Source of the DNA: Bacteroidales bacterium UBA5072
GTDB taxonomy: Bacteria; Bacteroidota; Bacteroidia; Bacteroidales; UBA10428
Direction of reading: 5' to 3'
Length of the DNA: 64,000 bases
Assembly: GCA_002415855.1 (NCBI GenBank)
Contig: DIAS01000136.1
Span: 51,484-115,483, forward strand
Numbering within the stretch: position 1 is the stretch's first letter; each line of letters opens with the position of its first letter. A model generated the notes under the pieces. It saw only the letters and a program-made list of their open reading frames with translations. It did no database searches and was not told the origin of the DNA. The position numbers were made by a program, and so were the translations under genes. Positions 51,470-59,923 of this stretch are shown in pieces.

Positions 51470-52720
51470 TTAATTTCCAAATTCTTTCTTGATTTTGTCA
51501 ACAAAATCCAGTTTTTCCCATGCAAAAAAATCAACTTCTTTGGTTTCCGATGAACCGTTCTTCAGCAAAGTAACCTTTTCTGTGTAGGGTTTTCTTCCCA
51601 TATGGCCATAGGCGGCGGTAGGAAGAAAGATCGGATTCTTTAATCCAAACCGTTTGATAATTACAGCAGGACGTAAGTCGAACAGGGAAGAAATTTTACG
51701 GGCAATTTCCCCGTCATCAAGTTTTACTTTTGCTGTGCCAAATGTATTGACATAAAGTCCAACAGGTTTTGCAACTCCGATAGCATAGGCTACCTGTACC
51801 AACGCTTCTTCAGCAATGCCGGCTGCGACCATGTTTTTAGCTATATGTCGCATGGCATACGCCGCTGATCTGTCAACCTTGGAACTGTCCTTGCCTGAAA
51901 AAGCTCCTCCTCCATGTGCGCCCTTGCCGCCATAAGTATCAACAATAATCTTTCTGCCCGTTAAACCGGTATCTCCATGAGGTCCGCCAATAACGAATTT
52001 CCCGGTGGGATTTACATAGAGCAGGTAATTCTCTTTAAACAATGCCTGAACCCTGGCGGGAAGCTTGGCAAGAACCCTGGGGATCAGAATGGATCTGACA
52101 TCTGCTTCAATGGCTTTCAACATTACAGTGTCTTCTCCGAAGTTGTCGTGTTGTGTAGATACTACCAGCGTATGAATTCTCCTGGGCTGCTTGTCATCAC
52201 CGTATTCAACAGTTACCTGTGATTTTGCATCCGGACGGAGGTATTTCATGTACTTACCTTCGCGTCTGATTTCAGACAGCTCTTTCAGGAGCATATGTGA
52301 AAGCTCCAGTGAAAGAGGCATATAATTATCAGTTTCCATACAGGCATATCCGAACATCATACCCTGGTCACCGGCACCCTGATCCTCTTCATTCCCTCTT
52401 TCAACCCCGCGGTTGATATCCTGAGATTGCTCATGGATGGATGAAATAACACCACAGGAATCGGCTTCGAACATGTAATCGGAATGTACGTAACCAATCT
52501 TTTTGATCACCTCCCTGGCAACCTGCTGAACGTCGACGTATGCATTTGTTTTTACTTCACCGCTTAAAACAACCAGTCCGGTGGTAACCAGCGTTTCGCA
52601 AGCCACTTTTGATTCGGGATCACGCCTGAGGAATTCATCTAATAACGCATCGGAAATCTGGTCAGCCACTTTATCGGGATGCCCTTCCGAAACAGACTCG
52701 GAGGTAAATAAATATGCCAT
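51470..52720 (-). CDS. metK: S-adenosylmethionine synthetase
   Basis: A 416-residue enzyme that makes SAM from methionine and ATP. Family motifs: SESVSEGHPDKVADQISD at the N-terminus, GAGDQGMMFGYA and GGGAFSGKDSSKVDRSAAY. Slightly longer than the ~385-residue E. coli enzyme, as is common in Bacteroidota. A promoter element lies about 32 bases upstream. The UDP-HexNAc dehydrogenase gene starts 62 bases after its stop. Confidence 0.97.
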   Translation of the reverse strand: MAYLFTSESVSEGHPDKVADQISDALLDEFLRRDPESKVACETLVTTGLVVLSGEVKTNAYVDVQQVAREVIKKIGYVHSDYMFEADSCGVISSIHEQSQDINRGVERGNEEDQGAGDQGMMFGYACMETDNYMPLSLELSHMLLKELSEIRREGKYMKYLRPDAKSQVTVEYGDDKQPRRIHTLVVSTQHDNFGEDTVMLKAIEADVRSILIPRVLAKLPARVQALFKENYLLYVNPTGKFVIGGPHGDTGLTGRKIIVDTYGGKGAHGGGAFSGKDSSKVDRSAAYAMRHIAKNMVAAGIAEEALVQVAYAIGVAKPVGLYVNTFGTAKVKLDDGEIARKISSLFDLRPAVIIKRFGLKNPIFLPTAAYGHMGRKPYTEKVTLLKNGSSETKEVDFFAWEKLDFVDKIKKEFGN

Positions 52721-52751
52721 ATCACAATTTAATTTAAATTAATACTTGGCG

Positions 52752-52759
52752 CAAAGATA
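52752..52759 (-). promoter_or_regulatory. Promoter -7 element of metK
   Basis: Read on the minus strand this is TATCTTTG, a full match to TAnnTTTG, 31 bases before the metK ATG. No SAM riboswitch is evident in the short leader. Confidence 0.55.
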
Positions 52760-52816
52760 AAAAAGAGAAATCATATCAGGGACTGTGGATGGGAATTAGT
52801 TGATAAATACATGCTT

Positions 52817-53728
52817 TTAAGAGGTGAGTTCCCTGAAAACATCCTCCAATTTCCTATCTTTCTTATGCAATGAAAGAATAACAAGACTATTCTTCACTGC
52901 GAATTTAAACAGTTCTTCACGAATGTCGGCTTCACCCGAAGTTTCAATTAAACAGGTCCCGGTTTTAAGTTTCCTGATGCCTCCCGTACCAGGTATTTCA
53001 AGAAGCATGTCCGGCTCAATATCCTGGCTGAATTCCACAATAACAGTATGAGAACTAATTCCTTTCTCGAGGCTTATACTCCCGGTAAGGTCATTCGCAA
53101 CTACCTGCCCCTTGTTGATAATGATGACCCGTTGACAGATGGCTTCAACTTCCTGCATGATATGGGTACACAATATAACAGTCTTTTCCCGGCCCAGGTC
53201 TGAGATCAGATTACGTATTTCAACGATCTGGTTGGGATCAAGTCCGGTTGTAGGTTCATCAAGTATCAGTATCTCAGGATTGTGAATTATGGCTTGTGCC
53301 AAACCAACCCTTTGCTTATACCCTTTCGAAAGGACCCCGATTTTCTTGTGCATTTCAGGCCCCAGTCCTGTTAACCCGATCACTTCCTTTACCCTGGCTG
53401 AACTTTGTTTTCCCATATGATAAAGGCCTGCCACATAATGCAAAAATTCCTGAACATACAAATCGGTATACAGGGGGTTGTTTTCGGGTAAATAACCGAG
53501 GTGTTGCCTGATTTCAGTAGAATTCAGCGTCACACCAGTCCCGTCAACGGTGACTTCTCCTGAAGTCGGTGACATCAGTCCGCAGATGATTTTCATCAGG
53601 GTAGATTTCCCTGCACCATTGGGGCCGATAAAACCAACAATCTCACCTGAACTTACAGTGAAACTGACTTCATCAAGTGCCCTTTGTGTGCCATATAACT
53701 TACTGACGTGATCAACAGAAATTGCCAT
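52817..53728 (-). CDS. gldA: ABC transporter ATP-binding protein, GldA-like
   Basis: A 303-residue ATPase subunit. Walker A GPNGAGKST, signature motif LSKGYKQRVGLAQA, Walker B LILDEPTTGLDP. It resembles GldA, the gliding-associated ATPase that works with GldF and GldG, but similar ABC-2 ATPases are common; no permease gene is nearby. The frame extends to 53749, but the promoter -7 element lies there, so the ATG at 53728 (MAISVDHVSKLYG) is the start. Confidence 0.85.
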   Translation of the reverse strand: MAISVDHVSKLYGTQRALDEVSFTVSSGEIVGFIGPNGAGKSTLMKIICGLMSPTSGEVTVDGTGVTLNSTEIRQHLGYLPENNPLYTDLYVQEFLHYVAGLYHMGKQSSARVKEVIGLTGLGPEMHKKIGVLSKGYKQRVGLAQAIIHNPEILILDEPTTGLDPNQIVEIRNLISDLGREKTVILCTHIMQEVEAICQRVIIINKGQVVANDLTGSISLEKGISSHTVIVEFSQDIEPDMLLEIPGTGGIRKLKTGTCLIETSGEADIREELFKFAVKNSLVILSLHKKDRKLEDVFRELTS

Positions 53729-53746
53729 GCCATATACTTTAGCAGC

Positions 53747-53754
53747 CAAATATA
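53747..53754 (-). promoter_or_regulatory. Promoter -7 element of the gldA-like gene
   Basis: Minus-strand TATATTTG, a full match to TAnnTTTG, 18 bases before the ATG at 53728. This is the reason for preferring that start. Confidence 0.55.
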
Positions 53755-53805
53755 AGGCATTAGTTTTATTGATTCCAGATGTCGGTTATCAGAATTCAAA
53801 TTAAA

Positions 53806-53837
53806 TTGTCTGAAAACTGATTTAAATACTATTTTTG
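53806..53837 (+). promoter_or_regulatory. Promoter of asnS
   Basis: TTG at 53806-53808 and TATTTTTG at 53830-53837 are 21 bases apart, the expected Bacteroidota -33/-7 spacing. The asnS ATG is 27 bases further. Confidence 0.6.
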
Positions 53838-53864
53838 CAGGTTATAAATACGTTGATTTTATTT

Positions 53865-55244
53865 ATGAGAATTAAAGAATTGCTCTCCTCACGCGATTTT
53901 GGCGCTGATGTAGAAGCCAAAGGCTGGGTAAGAACCAAACGTGGCAACAAGAACATTGCATTTATCGCACTGAATGACGGATCGATAATACACAATATTC
54001 AGGTGGTAATTGAGATGGAAAAATTTGATGAGGAACTTGTTAAAAAAGTAACCACAGGTTCCTGTATTGCTGTTACCGGGAAGCTGGTAGAATCGCCTGG
54101 TAAAGAGCAGCATGTTGAAATTCATGCCGGTTCTCTGAAGTTATATGGTACGGCTGATCCGGAAACTTATCCATTGCAGAAGAAGGGGCATACGCTTGAG
54201 TTCCTGCGCGAGATTGCTCATTTGCGTCCAAGGACAAATACCTTTGGTGCTGTATTGAGGATTAGGCATGCCATGTCATTTGCCATTCATAAGTATTTTA
54301 ACGACCATGGCTTCTATTATCTGCATACCCCAATCATCACAGGGTCAGATGCTGAGGGTGCAGGAGAGATGTTCAGGGTAACGACGCTTGATGCCAAAAA
54401 TCCGCCTTTGCTCGAAGATGGTACCATTGATTACAGCGAGGACTTTTTCGGCCGGCAGACCAATCTCACGGTTTCAGGACAGCTTGAAGGTGAACTGGGT
54501 GCAATGGCCCTCTCAAACATTTATACATTCGGTCCCACATTCAGGGCTGAAAATTCCAATACACCGAGGCATCTTGCAGAATTCTGGATGATCGAACCCG
54601 AAATGGCATTTTACGAGATCAATGACAACATGAATCTTGCTGAGGATTTTCTGAAATACCTCATTCGCTATGCCCTGGACAACTGCAGGGATGATTTGGT
54701 TTTCCTTTCGGAAATGTATGATAAAGAATTGATTGACAGGCTTAATTTTATTATCGATAATCATTTCGAGAGGATCACCTATACACGGGGAATTGAAATC
54801 CTTGAGCAGTCGGGTGAAAAATTTGAATTTTCCGTTTCCTGGGGAGTGGACCTGCAAACCGAACACGAGCGCTATCTTGTGGAAAAACACTTCAAAAAAC
54901 CAGTGATTGTTACAGATTATCCTAAAGCGATCAAAGCATTCTACATGAAACAGAATGATGACGGGAAAACAGTCCGTGGTATGGACGTGCTCTTTCCGAA
55001 AATTGGAGAAATTATAGGCGGGTCACAACGTGAGGAGGACCTGGAGAAACTTAACAACCGGATCAAAGAACTAAAACTCCCGGAAAAAGAACTATGGTGG
55101 TATATAGACACGAGAAGATTTGGTTCTGCACCACATAGCGGCTTCGGTCTTGGTTTTGAAAGGCTGCTGCTTTTTGTAACCGGCATGGGTAACATCCGCG
55201 ATGTGATCCCTTTTCCGAGATTTCCAAAAAATGCTGATTTCTGA
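53865..55244 (+). CDS. asnS: Asparaginyl-tRNA synthetase
   Basis: A 459-residue class II synthetase. The N-terminal OB-fold anticodon-binding domain (VEAKGWVRTKRG, then FIALNDGS) is followed by the catalytic core with class II motif 2 (TFRAENSNTPRHLAEFWMIEPE in two parts) and motif 3 (GFGLGFERLLLF). The frame opens at 53835 inside the promoter, so the ATG at 53865 is the start. rpoN follows 30 bases later. Confidence 0.96.
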   Translation: MRIKELLSSRDFGADVEAKGWVRTKRGNKNIAFIALNDGSIIHNIQVVIEMEKFDEELVKKVTTGSCIAVTGKLVESPGKEQHVEIHAGSLKLYGTADPETYPLQKKGHTLEFLREIAHLRPRTNTFGAVLRIRHAMSFAIHKYFNDHGFYYLHTPIITGSDAEGAGEMFRVTTLDAKNPPLLEDGTIDYSEDFFGRQTNLTVSGQLEGELGAMALSNIYTFGPTFRAENSNTPRHLAEFWMIEPEMAFYEINDNMNLAEDFLKYLIRYALDNCRDDLVFLSEMYDKELIDRLNFIIDNHFERITYTRGIEILEQSGEKFEFSVSWGVDLQTEHERYLVEKHFKKPVIVTDYPKAIKAFYMKQNDDGKTVRGMDVLFPKIGEIIGGSQREEDLEKLNNRIKELKLPEKELWWYIDTRRFGSAPHSGFGLGFERLLLFVTGMGNIRDVIPFPRFPKNADF

Positions 55245-55274
55245 TATTAACTGCTATTTCAAAATACTTACCGG

Positions 55275-56738
55275 ATGCTCAAGCAGAGATTACAGCAGAA
55301 GTTATTGCAGAAGTTATCTCCACAGCAGATACAGATGATAAAGCTGCTGGAGATACCCACCATGCAGCTTGAGCAGAGAATTAAGCTGGAAATTGAAGAA
55401 AATCCGGCGCTTGAAGAAGGAGCAATTGAAGAAAGTTCTTTGGAGGCGGAAAAGCAAGAGGATGATGTGAGTTCTGATCCGATGGATAAAGACAAGGAAG
55501 AATTCACAATTGAGGACTATGTGGATGAGGACGAATATCCATCGTACAGGTTGAATACCCAGAATTACTCCAAGGATGACAAAAGGGAAGATATCCCTTT
55601 TTCGGTAGGACTCTCCTTTCAGGATTATCTGGAAAGTCAGCTTGGTCTTAGGTCGCTTGATGAAAGACAGCAGCTCCTTGCATTGTACATGCTGGGTAAT
55701 ATTGATGATGACGGTTACCTCCGGCGCAAACTCGACAACATTGTTGATGATGTTGCCTTTGCGTTAAACATTAAAACCGACGAACCTGAGCTTATTGAAA
55801 TCCTGCGTATCATCCAGGATCTTGATCCTCCAGGGATCGGGGCACGCAACCTGCAGGAGTGTCTGTTGCTGCAGATACAGGCCAAAGATTTGGGTATCCC
55901 GTCGATTGCACTGGCCCAAAAGATTCTGAAGGACTTTTTCGCGGAATTTACGCGAAAACACTACGACAAAATAATTAATAGGTTGAATATCAGGGATTCG
56001 CAGCTCAAAGATGCGCTGGATGAAATTTTAAAGCTGAATCCAAAACCCGGGAGCGCCTATTCCGATCCGCAAAACAAAACCACGGGTCATATCATACCTG
56101 ATTTCATACTCGAGAACAACGAAGGAGATTTGGAACTCAGCCTAAACGCAAAGAATGTGCCGGATCTGAAGGTCAGCAAGACCTATACCGATATGTTCCA
56201 TACCTATCAGTACAATCGCGGGAACAATACAAAAAGCCAGAAAGAAGCATTGAGTTTTGTAAAGCAGAAACTTGATTCAGCAAAATGGTTCATTGATGCC
56301 ATCCGGCAGCGTCAAAATACACTGCTTGTGACCATGAATGCCATCATAAGCTACCAACAAGAATACTTCCTTACAGGTGATGAAACAAAGCTAAAGCCAA
56401 TGATCCTCAAGGATATAGCCGATAATACCGGACTGGATGTTTCCACAATCTCAAGAGTAGCCAACAGCAAATACATTCAGACCAATTTTGGGATCTTTTC
56501 GTTGAAGTACTTTTTTTCAGAAGGTATGCAAACTGAGTCAGGAGAAGAAGTATCTACCCGGGAAATTAAAAAGATCCTGCAGAATTGCCTCGATTCAGAG
56601 GACAAAAGACATCCGCTTACAGATGACCGGCTGGCCGAGATACTCAACGAAAAAGGCTATCATATTGCACGGCGTACTATTGCCAAGTACCGTGAACAGC
56701 TTAATATTCCAGTGGCAAGGATGCGTAAGGAACTTTGA
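55275..56738 (+). CDS. rpoN: RNA polymerase sigma-54 factor
   Basis: A 487-residue sigma-54. Region I is Gln/Leu-rich (LSPQQIQMIKLLEIP and LEQRIKLEIEENP). An acidic linker follows, then the core-binding region and the helix-turn-helix. The RpoN box ARRTIAKYREQL is near the C-terminus (the common form is ARRTVAKYREQL). Genes it reads need an enhancer-binding AAA activator; none is in the window. The next gene starts 1 base after its stop. Confidence 0.96.
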   Translation: MLKQRLQQKLLQKLSPQQIQMIKLLEIPTMQLEQRIKLEIEENPALEEGAIEESSLEAEKQEDDVSSDPMDKDKEEFTIEDYVDEDEYPSYRLNTQNYSKDDKREDIPFSVGLSFQDYLESQLGLRSLDERQQLLALYMLGNIDDDGYLRRKLDNIVDDVAFALNIKTDEPELIEILRIIQDLDPPGIGARNLQECLLLQIQAKDLGIPSIALAQKILKDFFAEFTRKHYDKIINRLNIRDSQLKDALDEILKLNPKPGSAYSDPQNKTTGHIIPDFILENNEGDLELSLNAKNVPDLKVSKTYTDMFHTYQYNRGNNTKSQKEALSFVKQKLDSAKWFIDAIRQRQNTLLVTMNAIISYQQEYFLTGDETKLKPMILKDIADNTGLDVSTISRVANSKYIQTNFGIFSLKYFFSEGMQTESGEEVSTREIKKILQNCLDSEDKRHPLTDDRLAEILNEKGYHIARRTIAKYREQLNIPVARMRKEL

Positions 56739-56739
56739 A

Positions 56740-57345
56740 ATGGAAAAGAGAATAGCCACGGTATTATCTTACATCGCTCACCCGTTGCTGATCCCTATGT
56801 TAGGTCTCCTGGTCATAAGCCACTCGGGAACATATGCTGCTGATCTGGATCTTCGCTTCACCCAGTTTATTTATTTGTCTGTGTTCCTGCTGACCTTCCT
56901 GCTTCCTGCTGCGCTTATCCCTTTGTTTATGCATTCCGGACTGGCAAAGAGTATTCATTTTCCTGAACGAAAAGAACGTCTGATGCCTCTTTATATAACC
57001 CTGATCTTTTACCTGGCTGCTTATTTTCTTATTAAAAAATTGCCTGTGAGTCAGGTTTATCAACGGTTCTTATTCTCTGCCAGCCTATCGATCCTCTTTG
57101 TACTTGCCATTTCATATTTCTGGAAAATCAGTGCCCACATGGTTGGCTGGGGAGGATTGGTCGGCCTGATCATCAGTCTCTCTTTCAGGTTTGATACCGA
57201 TCTGATGCTTTTCCTCATCATAGGATTGCTCTGTTCAGGAACCATTGGTTACGCGAGGCTCAGGCTAGATGCACACAATTCATGGCAAATCTATGCCGGC
57301 TTTTTCGTAGGATTTGCGATCATGCTCACAGTTTTCTTTATCTGA
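56740..57345 (+). CDS. PAP2-like integral membrane protein
   Basis: A 201-residue membrane protein with about six hydrophobic helices. The C-terminal GYARLRLDAHNSWQIYAGFFVG resembles the last part of PAP2 lipid phosphatases, but the full catalytic set is not evident, so activity is doubtful. The frame opens at 56623 within rpoN; the ATG at 56740, one base after the rpoN stop, is the likely start. Its 3' end overlaps the convergent glycosyltransferase gene by 66 bases. Confidence 0.75.
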   Translation: MEKRIATVLSYIAHPLLIPMLGLLVISHSGTYAADLDLRFTQFIYLSVFLLTFLLPAALIPLFMHSGLAKSIHFPERKERLMPLYITLIFYLAAYFLIKKLPVSQVYQRFLFSASLSILFVLAISYFWKISAHMVGWGGLVGLIISLSFRFDTDLMLFLIIGLLCSGTIGYARLRLDAHNSWQIYAGFFVGFAIMLTVFFI

Positions 57346-58443
57346 TACGGGCATTACAGGAAGCTCGCCTTTATCAGGTAAAGTGGCGAAATTTTCAGAT
57401 GGATATTCTCCCTGCATGTATTTATGAAGGATACCATCATCAAGCTCATGCTGTCTGATGGATAAAAAATAACCTTTTCCCGTGAGATACCTGGCAAGGT
57501 ATTCCTGTTCGGATTGTCCGGGGGTAGGAACCAGAAGCGCTGTTTTATTAAGATAAATAAGATCCATAATACCCGAATAACCTGATCGGCAAATTATCCT
57601 TTTTGCCTGTTCCAGAATAATACCTAAAATCCTGGGATCAAGATCCGGCATGATTGTCAGGGATGGATAATCAGAAATATCAACCGTCAGATAATCTAAA
57701 TTATATCCTGTTATGATCAATGTTCGGTAAGTTGTTTTGCACACAAGTTTGAGCAATTTCTTAAACAGGATACTGAGCTGGGGCTCCGGACCGCTTAATA
57801 TGATCAACAGTTCATAGGCACATAAAGGCTCCTTACTCCGGGGTACTGTGGATGGTATAAACCTTGATAAAGGACCTATAAAACGGGCATTCCGTGGTAG
57901 TCTGAACCTGTGTGACAGAATCCCGCTCAGGTTATTATCCGGGTCGGGAAAATCTGGTATCCAGCATTCATCATATTGCTGAATAAGTATCCGAATGAAA
58001 CGGTAGACTGGATACTCGGCCCAACGCAGGAATCCTGGCAAAACCGGAGAAACCTGGTGCGTAATAAAAATACAGTGGGCTTGTTGGCAAAACAAACCAT
58101 ACCGGTTATCAGAAACAACAATATTAATGGCAAGTTCATTTACAATTCTTTTCAACAACCGGTTTTCCTTTATGGCATAGAAGACCATGGCAGGAATCTG
58201 CAACAGCAGCATAAGTGGAAGGTACCTGCGTATAGCAGTATAGCGAATCACTGGTGATGGGATGGACACAAAGGTCAAAGCGGGAAATGAATTCCTTAAC
58301 AATTCACCAGATGTTCCCGACCCCCCAAGAATGACCTGATAACCGTTTTCCAGGTAGCACCGGACTATTGGGATAATCCTCGTTGTGTGCCCCAGTCCCC
58401 AATCGAGCGGACAGATCAGTACTTTTTGTACGTTTTGCTCCAA
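57280..58443 (-). CDS. Glycosyltransferase (MurG/GT28-like)
   Basis: A 387-residue GT-B type glycosyltransferase. The N-terminus VLICPLDWGLGHTTR is the glycine/His loop of the GT28 group, and the C-terminal half has the donor-binding CRSGYSGIMDL segment. The sugar and acceptor are not known. The start is a TTG at 58443; there is no in-frame ATG before the conserved N-terminal strand. It follows the radical SAM gene after 15 bases and overlaps the PAP2-like gene on the opposite strand by 66 bases. Confidence 0.82.
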   Translation of the reverse strand: MEQNVQKVLICPLDWGLGHTTRIIPIVRCYLENGYQVILGGSGTSGELLRNSFPALTFVSIPSPVIRYTAIRRYLPLMLLLQIPAMVFYAIKENRLLKRIVNELAINIVVSDNRYGLFCQQAHCIFITHQVSPVLPGFLRWAEYPVYRFIRILIQQYDECWIPDFPDPDNNLSGILSHRFRLPRNARFIGPLSRFIPSTVPRSKEPLCAYELLIILSGPEPQLSILFKKLLKLVCKTTYRTLIITGYNLDYLTVDISDYPSLTIMPDLDPRILGIILEQAKRIICRSGYSGIMDLIYLNKTALLVPTPGQSEQEYLARYLTGKGYFLSIRQHELDDGILHKYMQGEYPSENFATLPDKGELPVMPVSDKENCEHDRKSYEKAGIDLP

Positions 58444-58458
58444 TGATTCGGTGAATTA

Positions 58459-59235
58459 TTAAGGCGTTACCTGTGTTCTGATGCCCAATGCTTCCACTTG
58501 ACCGGCAATTTGTTCCAGTTCCCGGGAGCTTATACTCTCCAGTCCGGGTAATGCAGTATCCCTGGCTATGGAATAAATCATCACACTTTCAGGTTGAATA
58601 TTTCGTAACGCAGCTAGCCAGGCAATAACTTCCGTTTTGGTGGTATTATCGATTGTAATACCATTGTAGCTTCCCCTGAAAAAGAGTGTCTGAATAATCA
58701 ACCTGCCCTTGAATAGCTTCATTGAATGAAGAATGTCGGAAAGACTGTAATTTCCTTTAGGACAATTAATATGGGTCAGGGTCTCTTCAATGGCCGAATC
58801 CAGCTTCAGGATATTCATATCGGCTTTCAGCAGGGTATTGAAAATATTCTGATCACCAATAAGCGTTGCATTTGATAAAACCGTGATGCTGGCTTGCGGA
58901 AAATAATGGTTGCGTAACTCCAGCACATCGTCCATTATCCGGGCGAATTCAGGGTGCAAAGTTGGTTCACCGTTGCCTGCAAATGTTATGCTGTCGAGGT
59001 ATTCATTCTTTTCCTTCATCTCCTGTAACCGGCTTCCGAGCAATTTTTTCACCTCCATGGCATCAGGGAAACCAGATCCTGGATTTTCCAATGGTGTCAG
59101 GCCACATTCACAATAAATGCAGTTGAAATTGCAAACCTTCCGGTTGGCGGGCAGGAGATTGATACCCAGTGACTCGCCAAGTCTGCGACTCCATACCGGG
59201 CCAAAAATGATGCTGTCAAACAAAAAGGTAGCCAT
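58459..59235 (-). CDS. Radical SAM protein
   Basis: A 258-residue radical SAM enzyme of the MoaA/YwdE-like short type. The cluster motif CNFNCIYC near residues 35-42 gives CxxxCxxC, and the GNGEPTLHPEF segment is the SAM-binding GGEP-like motif. The substrate is unknown; it lacks an extra C-terminal Fe-S domain. A promoter element lies at 59252-59259. The glycosyltransferase gene follows 15 bases after. Confidence 0.87.
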   Translation of the reverse strand: MATFLFDSIIFGPVWSRRLGESLGINLLPANRKVCNFNCIYCECGLTPLENPGSGFPDAMEVKKLLGSRLQEMKEKNEYLDSITFAGNGEPTLHPEFARIMDDVLELRNHYFPQASITVLSNATLIGDQNIFNTLLKADMNILKLDSAIEETLTHINCPKGNYSLSDILHSMKLFKGRLIIQTLFFRGSYNGITIDNTTKTEVIAWLAALRNIQPESVMIYSIARDTALPGLESISSRELEQIAGQVEALGIRTQVTP

Positions 59236-59251
59236 ATCAAGGATTTACCAG

Positions 59252-59259
59252 CAAAGATA
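59252..59259 (-). promoter_or_regulatory. Promoter -7 element of the radical SAM gene
   Basis: Minus-strand TATCTTTG, a full match to TAnnTTTG, 16 bases before the ATG. A very short leader would result. Confidence 0.5.
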
Positions 59260-59265
59260 ATTATA

Positions 59266-59326
59266 GTGATGAAGTAAATAAGGGACGAGGTGATGAAGTG
59301 AATACTATTAGCTATATTTAAGCTAA
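59266..59326. repeat. Direct and inverted repeats between the radical SAM and cvpA genes
   Basis: GTGATGAAGTAAATA (59266-59280) recurs with one change at 59290-59304, a period of 24 bases. It is followed by the inverted repeat TTAGCT/AGCTAA (59308-59313 and 59321-59326). They fill the 107-base divergent region and may be operator sites. Confidence 0.4.
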
Positions 59327-59342
59327 AACTTACAGGGGACCT

Positions 59343-59864
59343 ATGAATTACATCGACATGTTTGTATTCGTTTTGCTGATTTATGCAATCTTTAAAGGAT
59401 TTACCCGCGGGTTGATCATGCAGCTGACCTTGCTGGCAGCACTTTTATTAGGGATTTTAGGCGCTCTGAAATTATCCGGGCTTACTGCACGAGTGTTGGA
59501 AGACAGATTTGATATCAATCCGGAGTACATATACCTGGTTTCATTAGGTATTACCTTCGTGCTGGTGTTTCTCCTTGTTAACCTCCTGGGAAAATTAACA
59601 GAAAAGCTGATTGAAGCTGCAGAGTTGTCTTTGTTAAACCGCTTGCTGGGAATTCTGTTCAGTGTTTGCAAGACAGTACTTATTGTGGGTGTGATTCTGG
59701 CTTATGCTGAAAGGATTGACCAGCGTTTTCGATTTTTGCCCAAAGGAACAAAAGAACAATCCATTTTCTTCACACCTTTTACAGGTATTGTACGTACTCT
59801 CTTCCCTTCACTGGGAGCACCTGGTCCTGCAGAGGATGATTCCAGGAGGGAACTGGCAGGATGA
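59343..59864 (+). CDS. cvpA: CvpA family membrane protein
   Basis: A 173-residue inner-membrane protein with about four hydrophobic helices. The N-terminus (NYIDMFVFVLLIYAIFKGF) and the RGLIMQL segment fit the CvpA family, needed for colicin V production and bile or envelope tolerance in other bacteria. The C-terminus is charged and cytoplasmic. It is divergent from the radical SAM gene and precedes tyrS. Confidence 0.88.
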   Translation: MNYIDMFVFVLLIYAIFKGFTRGLIMQLTLLAALLLGILGALKLSGLTARVLEDRFDINPEYIYLVSLGITFVLVFLLVNLLGKLTEKLIEAAELSLLNRLLGILFSVCKTVLIVGVILAYAERIDQRFRFLPKGTKEQSIFFTPFTGIVRTLFPSLGAPGPAEDDSRRELAG

Positions 59865-59896
59865 TCACCATATCTGCGTAAATTCAAGCTAAATAC

Positions 59897-59904
59897 TATC
59901 TTTG
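59897..59904 (+). promoter_or_regulatory. Promoter -7 element of tyrS
   Basis: TATCTTTG, a full match to TAnnTTTG, 20 bases before the tyrS ATG. No obvious -33 TTG at the usual distance and no T-box structure. Confidence 0.55.
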
Positions 59905-59923
59905 CGAAAATTATCAATTTCAT

